In this document: one piece after another, positions 47,801 through 62,130 of the stretch
How positions within the stretch are numbered: the stretch's first letter is position 1
Layout of the letters: the number at the start of each line of letters is the position of its first letter
From: Campylorhamphus procurvoides
Lineage: Eukaryota > Chordata > Aves > Passeriformes > Dendrocolaptidae
NCBI GenBank assembly: GCA_013396655.1
Contig: WBMV01000457.1
Location: forward strand, 998,038-1,062,037
DNA: 64,000 nt
Direction of reading: 5' to 3'
The notes under the pieces: generated by a model
What the model saw: the letters and a program-made list of their open reading frames with translations, nothing else
Told to the model about the DNA's origin: nothing
The model's database searches: none
Translations under genes and position numbers: made by a program

Positions 47801-50067
47801 GGTGTCTCTGTCTTTCCTGGCATGCAACCCTATCTTCTCTTTCACAAAACTAATCTTTCCATACCTTTCCTGTCTTTATTCAATAAAGAAGACATCTCTA
47901 CTCCTGTTATTTTACATTCTCCCAATATATTTCAGATTGCCTTCAAGTGTCCTTACATCTCTGTCATCCAAGTTGGTTGATTCTTTAAAATTTTATCTTG
48001 TATTTCATGCTTTGCATGCATGGGTCTTTCTTCCAGTTCAATTTCTTTACAATTCTGGTTTCCAAAACCATGTCAATAAAACCACAAACCTAGAAAGCTT
48101 TCAGGAAATCCATGCCAAAAGTCACCTCTACTGAAAGACTAAATACAAGATTTAGTATAAGGTGCTATAGAACTGATGATATTTATTTCAATTATTAGAC
48201 AATAATATTGGTTCTTGTGAATAAACCAGACACTACTGGTCATTACTTGCACATATACTACACAATTATTTCAAATAATTTTTTTATTCTTATGGAGTGA
48301 CAGTCTGATAATACGCTTAGTATTAATCAGTTTGCATATAGCTGATGAACCATTTGGTGTCTTGAACTTATTTCAACATAAGTGTATCACTAGACTTAGT
48401 AAGAGAGAAATCAGATACAAAACAGTTCCTACCAGTGGACAACAACTATTTCTTTTGGGGGATCCTATTTCTTTATCAGCCAAGTAAGATATATAGGCAA
48501 GAATAAACCAGAAAATGACAGTTGTGAGCTACATGTGAAATCTATTCAGAATACATGTAAATCCATTTGAAAAGATTTAAGCCAGCTCAGGCTTTAAGAA
48601 TAAACATTTAAAGGCAAAGAGTAATGTCTGCAGGCAGTGCAACTCATGCATTTTCATTAGCTTAAGTGCAAATGTGGAAATAGACACCAGAGTAGATCTG
48701 ACCCTCAGTGTTACCCAGAGCATATTCCTTATTCATAGAATGCCCTCTAAAGGATGAATTTAATGTGTAATCTTATTTGATAATGTATGTTCACATCTCA
48801 GAAGATGCTGGGGAATTATTAGCCTTTGACAGACTTCCTTTTGGCTTTAGCAATTAGCAGAAATAAAACTCCTTAAGATTAAATTTCTCCTTTGGACCAT
48901 GCATAATTTTAAGGTTTTTTCTATAACCCCATAAAGTAATGACATAAGGCAAACACTGAGTTTTCAAATAATTGTGCAGTGATTTAGCCAGCTCCTATTG
49001 AAGCTGTCCAGACTATGAAAATGACCTATATGAAAATTAAATTCTTGCCCTTTGAAAAGTGTGTCCTCTATTCCTGACATTTGAAAATAGCATGTGACCA
49101 TAGGGAGTTGTTGAAGATGGAGCTGTGGAGCAAGAGTTTTGGCATTGTTTAAATTATTGGCCACATATATTTTAAGTTAGATTGAACATATCCTCAACAT
49201 GAGGAAAATACCATTCTTCTAGTGTTGGAAAGTGAAAGTTTTGTATAAAGCAGTGCTGAACACTTTCAGAAGAATGGCAGGGGTTTTTGCCTTAATAACC
49301 AAACTTATCAATGCAGGAAAATAAAATGAAAGTCAGTATATTGCTGATGAAATGGACTTCTGTGGATTGTTTAGTCCATGCTGAATTGGTCTCTGTATTG
49401 TAATACCATACATTATCCTTAATTGCGCCCAACTCATTTTTAAATAATGGTACTCCTGACACTTTTCTTATTACATTTGCAAAGTAATAGCTTCTTCTTT
49501 CTGTTCACCTGAGAGACTAAAACACATTTAAGTGATAAAAAACAATGGTAGATCAGTTTTTTTTTTTTTAATTGCACATAAAGTTCATTAGAGCAGCAGC
49601 CTCTGGTGAAAGTTTATAAGTTTATTCATGTATAAAGGTACCTGCAGATTGGTCTGGATCCCTGGCAAGGCTGAGCAGAAGTAGCCACTATGGGAGGACT
49701 TTGATGAAGCTGCAACTTCTTGTGATTGCAGCATTGGGTGTAGCCAACAAAGAAAAGTACTTGTCCGTACTCATTGACGAATGACGTGTTTCCGTCACAC
49801 AGGAGGAAGAAACTTTGAAAAAGAAAAACTTAGCAGAAAAGAAGATCTATACTGGAAATGATTATCAACTGAGTCTATAAAATCCTTAATGAAAAGTCCA
49901 CTGACTACAGTGTTTTGTATGCAGGTGTATACACTGTAAGACTTTATAGGTTGATTAAGAGAACAGAGGTGGAATTTCCTGTTCCATAAAAATATCTCGA
50001 GTAAGCAATCGAGAGTCCTGTTGCTATTGAATGGTGACAGAACTTTCAAAAATCTGTTTTAGTGGCT
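41837..50067. other. Intergenic, nothing recognised
   Basis: AT-rich unique sequence with a short CA-rich patch near 46629-46650. No exon, RNA gene or transposon could be supported. Confidence 0.5.
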
Positions 50068-50092
50068 GGGCAGGGCAGGGCAGGGCTGGGGG
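50068..50092 (+). repeat. (GGGCA)n run forming a G-quadruplex motif
   Basis: Five G-runs of three or more separated by 2-nt loops (CA, CA, CA, CT), in otherwise AT-rich DNA. It meets the canonical quadruplex pattern with a spare run. Confidence 0.8.
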
Positions 50093-53000
50093 AGCTGGAT
50101 CCTGGTCCTGCTGCAGCATCATTGGAGCAGGGCCTGATGGTTTGTCCACTGCCAGTGACACTGTGTTGAATGGGGCACATGGGCTGTGCCTGCCCTAACC
50201 ACCACAGTCCCAATCCAGTTTGAATCTGGCTTCATCTCACCTAGAAATGCAACAGCAGTGAAGTTGTAGGCCCTAAGTGACCTGCATAAAATTAGAAATA
50301 AAAGCCTACATGCATTATTGCTTTGGCGAGTGCTGGCAATATTTAGGACACTCATTTGTCCTAAGGAAGTCTAACCACTCACTAATGCAAGGGGAAGCAT
50401 TGGAAGGATGAGGTGACTGTTATTGTCTCAGATTAGCTACTCATTTTTGAGTCAATCATCAGGTATAAAGTATTTAAAATACCTCTGTTATTAGTTCTAT
50501 GAGTGACTATCAAAGCCTACGTAGCACAGGTGACAGGCTTTTAAGCATGAAGTATTAAGTTACCTAGACAGAGATTTCCCTCTCCCGGGTCAGATTTGGA
50601 GTATTTTCATTTCAGCCCATCTGGCAAAGCCTTGACTGATGCAGTAACATCCGGAGGACTATTTAAATCCTTAAACGCTGTGGGACAGGGCCAGAGGATA
50701 AAGAACCTTATCCAAAGAAAGGCACTTGTTGGTTTGCACAGTCTGGCCACTGGGTCACCAGTAAAGGCTGGATTCTGTCCACAGGGTGATGAGAGCTCAA
50801 TACAATCCACCAGTTATTTTCTAGCTTTTGCAATGTATCCTGGCAGCAGAATCTGTCCTGCCAGGCCCATTCTCAGAACCGTTTTGTCAGCCCTTCCCCT
50901 TACGTGAGCAAGGCTCTCTGAGTCAGTGTGTCAGAAGCCTGGTTAGTCAAATAAAGCCATTCCTCTTTTTCTGCATCCCTCTTTTCCATCTGGGATTCCC
51001 AGCACTGGGACCTTTCCCTGCCAGAGACAGAAAGGACAGTGCATGTGAGCAAGCACTGCCTGCTTGTGGGACATGCCAAAGTGTGTTCGTGCTGCAATCA
51101 AAGAGCTTTGGAAGGTACATCATCTGCTACCTCATCTCAGGGAGAGGCAGAGAGACTGTGGTTGCTTAGGCATCAGCACAAAGAAGGTCAGGGAATTTGG
51201 GTTAGCATTTTTCTAATTAATCTTTTTATAATTTTTTTTCTTTTTTTCCAGTTCAGAGTAAATCTCTTTAAGGTTCCCTGCTGATTTCAAAGAAGGAAAG
51301 AAAAAGGTTTTCAATTAGAGCTGTACAGTTCATGTACCTAATGAATCAATAGTAATTGAATATGGCGGAAGCTTCTTCAAAGCACACCCATGAAGCATAG
51401 TAAAACCTCCTTTTACAGGTTTAGTTCCATGCCAGTGATATTTTAAGAGGATTCACCATCATATATTGTCTCTAATGTATGGGGGTTTTTTTTATGTATT
51501 CTCTGGAGTTCATCCAGGAACTATGTGTTTGGATATCCAGTAATATAAATTATAATTGTGGGTATTAGATACAGCCACACATATACTTGTTGATTAATAC
51601 ACTTCCTAAATTTTTGTTATTCTCTGTATGTAGTTTTACAAAAGGCTAAATGGATTATGCCTACAGACTACTAAAAATAGCCAATATATTTTCATTTAAA
51701 TTATTTTAACCACTATTTTAATCTAACAGTTTAGGCTACAAAATATCTTTAATCAACAGATTGGAAAAAAAAGAATCCGTCCACGAGAAGGAGACACCTT
51801 CCTGAATAAGTGATGCCTTAGCATTACATTAATCACACTTCCTTAGGAAAAAAAGAGAGATTTGTAATGAAACACACTTCTCCAGATCAAGAAACTATTG
51901 TAGAGGACAGAGGTTCTGGAGAAGATCCCTCTGTAAGGATCTCTCCACCATTTACTCCTTCAAAGAAAAACCTTCAGGTGTGGATGCAGACTCGGATCTT
52001 CAGAACCTGTCCCAATATTTTTCAAGGACATTTGAGGGCATAACCGTAATAGGCTCGGAATACGATAGTTAAATTGATACTGCTTTACTGATGAGGATGA
52101 CTTCTGAGCCTCACACAAAGGTTCCTTTATGGTGTCTAGCCCATTTTGGTATGGCTGCAGATATAATCTCTATTGGTTTAGCTTTCTTTATCCTGCTGTG
52201 ACTTCATCTGCAGTAGCAGCTTGCAATGATGTACCTGCATGGTTCACAGGGCAAAGCACTTGAACAGATCTTGGCTAGTTCTGCTCAGCCCCCCTCCTGT
52301 GGCAGCACATGTTGGAGGGGACCGGGCAGTAAGAGATCAGCAGATAATGAAATATTGCTTTGATTTCTCTGGTAATTCAGTTTCTTCAAGAATTTCACTG
52401 ATGCCCAAAGGATTTCTGCCTTGTGCAAATCAAGAGATTGTTCAGTCTTGTTTTATGTGGGGTCTTTTTGTTATAGATGAAGGTACAAGCCTTTCAACTG
52501 AAAAACAAAGACACTTGTCTGTGACAGAGGGAAGGAAGCTCACATACACACACACCAAAATCACACTATGCTTTAGACCTGTGCACCTTAATGTTAGTCA
52601 TCCACACTGCTGTGGGTCAGCCCTCATCAAAGAGGGTAAAAATTCCTTATCCTGGGAAAAACCAAGCACAAAGTCATTTACTTCCAAAAGATGGTTTGTA
52701 AGACCTAAATCAGAGTTCAGGAAAATCTAAGTTTTCATTTTCAAAATGAAAGTCTTCATTTTTTTAAAGAAAATGCAACTTGCGGGTATGTCATGACTAT
52801 AAAGCCAGAAGGCATTAATACAATACATATGTATATTTATAAAATATCTTTAAATTGTACAATAAATATGTTTTAGATAACAGAATGAATTAAGTATATT
52901 TAATCTCATGATTTTCAGATCAATATCCTCTTCTTGGAGGTCTTTTGATGCTTCTGAAACATTCATAAGTCTCAACATTGAAGAATCTTTCCTTAAGAAA

Positions 53001-56000
53001 GAAATAAGAAAGCTACAAATCAAGTTTTTTGACCAAGTAATTGAAAATCTGAATTTAAATTGTGAGCTTTTGTTAGTTAGGCTATTCCCATAAAAAGTCT
53101 GATGTATTGGCTGTATACGATCTCTGTTATGCCCTGTCAGAATTTAGATCTGAGTTTCAACATCTCTTTAATATACATATTTTTTTTCAGTTTTCAAGAA
53201 CTCTTTTTTTAAAGCTCATCATCTGGTGTTATGCATTAAAATTCATAAATTTCAGTTTCTTAGTATTACATTTAGGAAACATTCAAACAATTTAGCTGTC
53301 AGAATGGTCTTGATAAGGACCTAGAAATGTTTAATATCTCAGTGTGAGAAAGAGGGAGCCTAGCTGTGCTTATTTGAACGGGATTTATTATTATCAGAGA
53401 ATGCTGGTGCCTGGAGCAACTGAATGTCCTTCTAAAGCTAACTCCTGGCAAGTGGTGAGGAACAGCCAAGCAATTCAAAAGCATAATTAATTTTGGATGC
53501 TCTTTTCTGACATGTTATCCCAAGGTTATAATATGTTCTTTAGGTGATACTAGTAGTCCCAAATTGCCTCTTAACTGGAAGGATCTGTGCTGGAAGATGC
53601 TCTACCAGAAGGCGTTTTCCAGGATTCTTCTTCAGTTGTGACAAGTTTTGTTATCTATTAGACGCAGAGCAAACATAGAGGCAATTCATTGCTATGCTGA
53701 TGGGAAAACTCGTCCTCATTTGAGTTTGCTTGTCCAAGTGAGTGTATCTCTCAAAAAATTGATATGAGTGTTTAAGTGGATATAATGATGCTTGCACACC
53801 TCAAAAGAACATTGTGGGACATAACAGGCTGATTGACTTCTGTGCTATGCAAAATGTTTCTATCAATTCTTAGATTTCACATGTGTGTCAAAAATGAGAC
53901 AGATGGATAAATGTATTGCAATACATACATGGAAAATCAAATTTTTCTTCAAATATAAAATGTTGTTTTGAGAGACCATTACTGCTCAGGAATGAGACCT
54001 TGGGGAGATTTTTGATACATAGTACCATGAAATTGTCAACTTAGTGTTCAGCAACAGTGTGAAAAGCAAACAAATATTCATAAGTATTAGAAAAGGAATA
54101 GAGGAGAAAACAGATGACATCATTATGACAACAAGTATATCCATGATTTTCCCTTACTTTGATAACTGTGTGCAATTCTGGTACTTCCATCTTAAAAAAG
54201 TATGTCCTCAAAGGCGAAAAGGTTCAGTTCAAAGTGACAAGGACAGTTCAGAGGTGTGGAAAAACTTCTGTGTGAGGAAAACGGAAAACCAAGGTACATC
54301 TACCAGTTTTAGTTGAAATCAGGCACCTGGTTTTGAAACAAGTCTTCAAATTTTCCTCCCTTACTGCACATTGGTTCAAACACAGGACAGTGTTAGATCA
54401 CCTGAATTGAATTCCTTTTGAATGAAACAAAACCAGCCCATGTTTGGAATGTGCCTAGTGCAATGCTGGAACATGCCAAGTGCAACCTAACTGCTAACAA
54501 GTATAAAAATTGCAGGACCAGTTTTGTGCTACTGGGAAGAAAAAACCCTGCTGAGGTTGCCAGAGATTCTTCATCAATAATTTTGTTTTACAAATGCACT
54601 TCTATTACTTACTCTGTAATGTGTGCATAGCTGAGGTAGATACTTCAACCTGAAAAATAAGTGATTCATTGGAAGTATTAGAGAGGTCAATATAATTCTG
54701 ACTGGCATGGGGAGAAATCCTAGACATCGACTAGTTGTATTTTTCAGATACACATCCCACAGAATTAGGTATTACATTAATTTGGATCAGGTTCAAAACA
54801 GAGGAAATACTCAAAAACAAAGGCTTCAAATCAAAGGTTCTTTGTGTGGAAAGCAGTGGATGTGTGGAACTCCTTGACAAAGGATGTTTTATATGAATGA
54901 AGTTCATGTGGGTGGGAAGGCAGATTGGACAAATGTTTGGAAGAGAGATCTCTTGACATTAAGAACAGGGTTACCAACTGCATCAGGATCAGAAAAACTC
55001 TTTGTATGAAAGTGGCTAGATCACATATAGTGCTTTTCCTTCCTTTTCCATATGTCTCCACTTGTGAGCACTGCTGGAGACAGAACATTGACCAAGGTAA
55101 GCCCTTGCTCCAAGCCAGTGGTATGTTCTTTGTTGTGTTATATTTTGTTCCTATATACTTTTCTTTTATATATAAAGAGAGCTGTAAAAATGATCTTTTA
55201 ATAGACAATTAGATCTGAATTTTACCTTTGTGACTGGTGCTGGTGATGTCCATACTAAAAATATTTCTCAAAACCCTGTGCATGTTAAATTAAAGTGTGT
55301 TTTTCTAAGGAAGTTTTAAATGAGTTATTTTGATGATTTTCAGCATCACAGCCTACCTAAACTCTAAAAGACTGCAACAATAAAGGGTATTCATTTTAAG
55401 CAGCCAAAATTTCCTATTGGTATTTGCGTTCATTTTGATTCAAGCTTTATCATTTCTACTTTGCATAATTTCACAGGTGTATAAAAAACAGGGATGTGTT
55501 CAATATGCAGTTGGAAAAGAGGTGGAGAATTAGCTGAGGGAGACCCCAAGTTTTCTCAGTCTTGGTGTTTTTGTCAGTTTTTGTCATAAAGAACATTTTT
55601 TTCATATGTATATGTATATGTATATATATGCCTTTGTATAGTAGTGAAATAAATCCACTTTTGGGTTGAACATGACAATTTTTAGCAATAAATAACAACA
55701 CTGTGTTTGACATTTATGACACAAGGGATGCAAAGCCTGATTACAATAGTAGAAGATTTGAAATATCCTCCTTAGAAGGATGGTATAGTTAGGTGATTCA
55801 GCCCCAAAGCCAAAAGAGGTTTGTCAAACTCTGAGTCAAAATAAAGAGCAATTGATTTAGAGTGATGGCTCTGGGGCTTGTGAGAAAGCATCTTGCTTGA
55901 TCTAATAGTCAGAAATGGTCAGAATGCTTTTTTTTATTCTTTTTTTTTTTTTTAATTTTCATTTTCACCCATACTGCAATGCTTTCAGCTACACCTTTTC

Positions 56001-59000
56001 CCAACTGCTCTTCTTCGATGTTGCTTATGGAGCAGCAGCTTTGGAGATGGCAGGGGACAGGGTTTCCTGGCTGACTGGCATTACCTTGGGTGTGGAACAT
56101 GGTTGGATCACAGCCTAGGGGAGCACAGCTGCAGGGAATACTTTTTGTTACAGCTGAATGACTTAACCAATAACAGTAAATATTTAATGTGAGTCAGACA
56201 AACCTTGTGAGTCAACACTTCTCATGGTATTATAAGATGCATTTTCTTACCAATTGAGTACCTTGAATTCCTGTAACTGCACTCTGCTGGTAATGATCTC
56301 AGACCATGGGATGACAAGACACGACCATGTAGCTCTGTCGTGCACAAGGTGACTTGGGTGCTGGGCAGTCCTCTGGCTCCCAGTTGCTTGTGTGGTGCTT
56401 AACTGGAGAGCAAAGCGCCGTGAGAGACAGAAAAGTTGCCAAAGGAAAATATACCTGTACTCTGGCCTCTGGCTTAGTACACTGAAAAGACTTATCATTT
56501 AAGAGATACGTAATCATTAAGAGATATCTAATATACTTTTTAAAGATAGATGGTCTGTAACTTATTTTTAGCTACAATTTAACATATAGTGGTAAAAGTA
56601 GTTCTACAGATACTGGTTATCAGCCCCATGCAGCTGTCAGTTTTAAAATTTGCAGAGGGGAAAAAGACCCATAGAACCTTCTGGGGATGATTTAGAGAGA
56701 TATATTCCTGCTGTTCAAGTTATCCTTTGCTTACGATAAGAATGACTTCATCACCAGCATTCTGCTCATGTAGCTGTAAACACTTGCTTTGCTCTAGGAA
56801 AAAGCTGTGCTAGAGTTATTATCAATGCACGTGATGCAGTGCACCAGGTGTTTTCAGTATGAAAAATGCCTTCACAATAAATCAGTAGGAACATAATTTC
56901 AGAGGTTATTTGGTTTGTTCTCATTGTACCTCCTGTGTATGCAAGAGGGAGTGCCCATGCACTTCAATGTAGGTGGCTAGAAATGGAAAACTGCTCAAAT
57001 ATAAGAAATGCTGTGGTACAGAACCAGAGGAAAGACAGTTCAGGAGAAATCAAGATTACAGTACACATTTCCATTTCCCGCAGGGTTTTAGAAATTGTGA
57101 GATGATATAAAAATGGACCTTTGACACCACTTTCATTCAGAGGTTTGATTTTTACTTGACTTACCCTTCTAATAAGACAAAGATTTTCATTTGACTGTGA
57201 AATGTTTCCATCTCTGAAGGTAGAGGAAAGGGTTAAGGCTCTACCAATATGTCACAAATTCCTTCTCTCAAAGGCTGTGATAAGGTATGGAAAGGTCTAT
57301 AAGCACAGCATTTTTATCTTTTAATCCTCTTCCATTAAATTCTAATGACAGGTTGCTAAACAATGTCATGCATTTCCTGCTCCTTTTATGAGGAGCTGTT
57401 TTATAAAGCAGCAGCTTGGAAGCGTGCAGGAAGCAGTCATCTCTGGAATTGATTGCATTTCTGATAGAGCACTTCTGTACTGTATCCCTGGAGAAATGCT
57501 GCAGGTCATAATGGCTTATGTTCTCCTTGTAGCTGCAACATAATAATTTACAGAAGTAGACCAAAGGCGGAAACAAACTCTACCGTCTTTAAACCTCTTA
57601 CTAGACTCTGTTCACCCTGTTTCTTTCTTTATTTAAAGAAAGCAGATCATCATTACTGCTGAAGGGGAGTGAAGGGCTATGTACAATACGACGAAAACCT
57701 CTAGGCCTGAAACAGCTGAGGTTTATAAATTGGTTGGGTGTATGATCCACACAAAACCTGTCCAATTTGGTCAAGTGATGTGGAAAGGGCAGTTGAACAA
57801 AAGCAATGTTTGCATACATTGGGGTGCCAGTAATGATCGTGTCCCTTCTGTCTGTCACATTGATTCATTAGAAATGGGTGTCAGACATTAAGCTTTGATT
57901 TTCAGCATAGATAAGTAATGAACAAGCAAATAAAGAAAACAAAGGCTGGCCACACTGCAGAGCAGTGTGATGATCTGACTATGCTGAGACTGGCTGCCAC
58001 TTTCTTGTCTACATTGTCGGTATAAGGGAATGCTTCCCATTGTTTTTGTTTCCACAACTCTGTCCTCAGTCAAATATTGGCAAGAAATGTGTGGGCCTTT
58101 CATGTATCTTCCCTGGAAAATTTCATTCCTTGTTTCCTGATAGAAATCAAGACAGTCCCCAGAGTGAATTCTTCCTGACATGCCAGATTTAGTGAGCGCC
58201 TGGGTGTGCATAAAGCATGTAGACAAAAGCTTTTGAGGTTTCTAAAACACATGACATTTGCTGTGGTTTCCTTTTTTATCATTTGCAAGTGTGTTGATCT
58301 GAAGAATACAGAGAAACAGACGTGGTTTTTACTCTTCCTTTCTGCACATAGCCAAAATTTTAGCATGGGACTAAAGGCTTCTGCCAAATAGTAACTGGCA
58401 CTGGATATCAATCTTTCTACTCGTATCAGGCTGTCACGAACAATTTTTCATGACTGGACTGCTTGAGCAGGTTTCCCATGACAGACTTACACAGTATCTC
58501 AGGCCATTTTTTCTTTAATGCTCTGATAATCTGAATATTCATTGAACCATGAACTACCTCAGCACAAAAATTGCAGATGGACTAAGAAAACATACTGCTT
58601 GACCATAGAAGGGCAAAGATATTTACAATATACTAGTAAATGAACCTCTGTCTTCACTATAACTTTAGGTAGGTCACTTACCCTCTTTCAACTTGCCTAT
58701 TACTGAGATAGTGGTAATACAATGTCACTGAGTGCAATGGAATTTAACAAATAAATATTTGCAAGGCATTTGGAGATTTCACATAAAAGATTTTGCAGTA
58801 ATTATTAAGAAGACTGCAAAGTCTTGCTGGTAAAGTCTATAATGGTCACCCTGAGATGACACTGCTTTTGAAAAATGAGAGAAAACATTGGAGTAGGGGG
58901 CCTGAGGCTAAGAAAGGTGAAATGATGTGGAATAGAGGCAGCACCCTGGGTGACAGAGGCTTTTACTCCATCCCCCTTTTTTTGATGCTTAGTAACTCTT

Positions 59001-62000
59001 AGCACTGTGTGTAAATCCATTGATTTCAAAGATACTTGGGCAGGAGAATCTAGCATGTTCTTTTCCTAGAATTACAGAACTAAGCATTTAATAGGGATGG
59101 CAGAAGGGAATCGTGGAGTATAGGATGAATGGAAATTGACCTAATTGGTATGATTTTCACTAATTATGTCACTGGCTCCTAATACACAATCATCTTTACA
59201 CTGAGAAGAAAAATGAAGAAACAAAATACAGTGATTTTGAGCTTTTACTCTGTCTTCTCTCCCAAGTCCTTGATCTGTGCAGCAGTAAAAAGGTGCAAAG
59301 TGGTCAGACAGAAAAGGACTTGAGATTTTTAGCTTTTACTTAGAAAGCTGACTTGAAAATTCACATATATATTTTGTGGTGTTCTATTGGATGTTTTGCT
59401 TTTTTCAGTGGCCACTGGGCCAAGAAGATGAGGGCTTGAAAAAAGCTAAGCTTGAAGTTCCTGCCAGAGGTGAATGATAAGGACCTTGCCATTTTTCCTG
59501 CCAGCTAATCAAACAATAATTCACAACCAAGTGGCAGCACAAGGACCAGGCAGAAAAAGAGTGGAAAAACGGTAGAAATCTCAGAAGTATGGCTGAATGT
59601 GAACTCTGAAAGGACAGTGCTAGCTGCGCAAGGAATATGAGTGATAATGAGGGGTTAGTGATATCCATTCTCTGCCTTTTCTCTATACTGAAAAAATAAT
59701 TTTGTGAAGAACTTGTTATTGGTTGTCTGTTAATTTTTGTATCTGAGAAAGCAATGATATTGGATTGAATGACATTCATGCATCATTAATTTTGGTCATA
59801 AGACAGTTGGATTTTGGCTGCAAAACAATCAGAAAAGGGCTATCTGTTCTTTAGTTTTGAACTTTACTCATTGAAATTGTTTTCATGGGGTGAACACAGA
59901 GCAGAGGGTGCTTCTGTATTCTGCTCCAGCTCTGCAGCATGCCAGTAACAGAGTTTCTTGTATATCTTATACCTATCCACCACCTGACTAAATCTGTTGT
60001 CTATGCTCTGTTACTAAAATCTACTGGAAGAGGAATAAACTAGGAATTAGTCTATTTCTTGGAAAAGGAAGAAGGTTGCAGTATTCCTGCTGCAGTGGTT
60101 CTTAGACATTCACCAATTTTCTCTTCCCAATCGGCATATGTCTCTACCTCAGCAGCAGCAACAACAAATCAAAGGCTGTAGTTTTGCAGCCTAACATAAC
60201 TCTGGGTTTTCTTGACATTTCTGCAACTAAATATTGAAAATTAATTTCTGTTAAAATATTTTCCATATAGTATGTTTTCCAAAGCACATTACTTTTTTAA
60301 CATATGCCTGTTAACATATATCCTTTCAATTTTGGAGAGCCTTTCATATTGTAAACAGTGTATCCATTAAGCTGTATGTTTAACATTGCTTAGTTTCCTG
60401 TTAGTATTTACCCTGCAGTGATCTTCAGCAATAGAGCAAGGAAAGGTTCTGTTTATCATTTGGAGTTCATTTATTATTAATCTAAGATTTGACAGACTCC
60501 AAGAGTCTATTGGGTTTTTTTGTGGCACATAAGTGAGCTGGAGGAACTGATAGAATTTTTATGTTTGATGGAAATAATCATGTGCATTTTTATAGAGAGT
60601 TGTTGTTTCTGCAAATACAACACCTGCTAAAAGAGATCATTATTCTGATTGTTTTTGCTGCTTTTGATTTAAGAATGTATTACAGTAAGATCAATTAAAA
60701 TTCTTTTCCAAGTTTAAAAAGGAGAGGGAAATGCAATATATGAGAGAGCAGCCAATATATTTTTCATGGTCTGTAACTGTGAGGGCAGTAAATCCCATAA
60801 AAATGTGGCACTTTCAGTGCATTTATAAATACCCATATTTTTCTTGCATCAGAAATTCTTATTAAGGAGTTTGTATTTCTAATGCTTATCCACAGTTTTG
60901 TTTTCAAGAGTAAGTTGAGCTCCTAAATTTGAGTCCACCTACCATTGGTGCTATCAGGGAATTTAAAACAAATAAAATGTCTACTAATAAATGATAACAT
61001 TTAGCTGCTACTGGGAGTGGGTACTCCAGATCTGGAGTGCTACCAGATACAATTACTTTATCTACGCCATACCTTCCCTTAGTATTGCCTCTGGTATATG
61101 AACTGTTTTTTCAGACTGCTGTTATCCTCCTGCTGTTTTATTCTGAATATGTCTTATTCATGCAAATAATAGCCATTTAACAAACATCTCTGAATCTACT
61201 TGGATTGTTTTTGACTTTAATTAAAGCTGTCACCTGCTTCCATTCCCTTATTTTAACCTACTCATCTTTAGGTTTAATTGACCTTTTGAGGTAACAATGT
61301 CAGCTCTGAAAACTTTTGGTCTATTTAGAGATTACTATGTAGCAATATACATAGAATGAAAATCTATAATTTGACAGGTGACATGAAAATCAAAGTAGTT
61401 AATTTAGATCAGTTCCTGGTCTACATTCTTGGAAATGGTTTTAGCCTTTAGTGGACTTTAAATTGATGCAAAGCAGTTAATGAAACACAGTTAAAGATTT
61501 ATCAAACTTTGTATTATAGCTAAATATAGTAACAGTATTCAGGAAGGTGTGTACCCACATGACACTTTGTTAATCAATTTTATTTTGAAACAGTTGTGGA
61601 ATTACTAATTGTGAATTATGAATATTGCAAAAATCAAAAGATACCTGAGAAACTGAGTAGACAGTAAAATTCTGAGACTGTTGGAACCCACAGAAGTTTG
61701 ACAACAATTCCTATGCCATTAGGAAGCCAGTAATTCAGATTTTTTTCCATGTAACCAGCTAAACTAAAACCTGACAAGTAGAAATGTGATAAGAAAAGTA
61801 ATTTGTGTAGGTGCAAAATACACAGGATGGTTTGTGTGCATCCCTCTGTGACTGAGGTAGTAAGAGTTCCATGTTCACTCATTCTTTCCAGTACCAGTGG
61901 AAACCTGCAAAAGCACCAATTCTTGTTCATCCTCAAGGACTAGCATGCTGTGAAAGTTGTACTACTCTAATGTTAAAGTACAACCCGGTGGAAGAAGTAG

Positions 62001-62111
62001 GGGGATCAGGATAGTAATCTAAGTGTTCTTGCAGCACTCAGTAGAAGGGCACAAGAAAGCAGGAGGGAAAACAGTTCTTTAAAACTTTTTTAAGTTTTCT
62101 CGTACAGTCAC
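50093..62111. other. Intergenic, nothing recognised
   Basis: AT-rich unique sequence with small TA-type runs (for example 55606-55629). The stretch 60560-60900 has a run of ATTA-rich words and could be a conserved element, untested. No gene is supported. Confidence 0.5.
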
Positions 62112-62130
62112 GGGCAGGTGGGTGGGTGGG
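62112..62130 (+). other. G-quadruplex motif (GGGT repeats)
   Basis: Four GGG runs with loops of 5, 1 and 1 nt. The two single-nucleotide loops predict a stable parallel quadruplex. Confidence 0.75.

Noticed and set aside
52239..52730. 163-residue plus-strand ORF
   Set aside because: Long for this AT content, but no recognisable domain and no flanking exon signals. Treated as chance.
61853..61866. TGAGGTAGTAAG, resembling the let-7/miR-98 seed region
   Set aside because: The rest of the mature sequence does not match, and no complementary arm was found to form a precursor hairpin.
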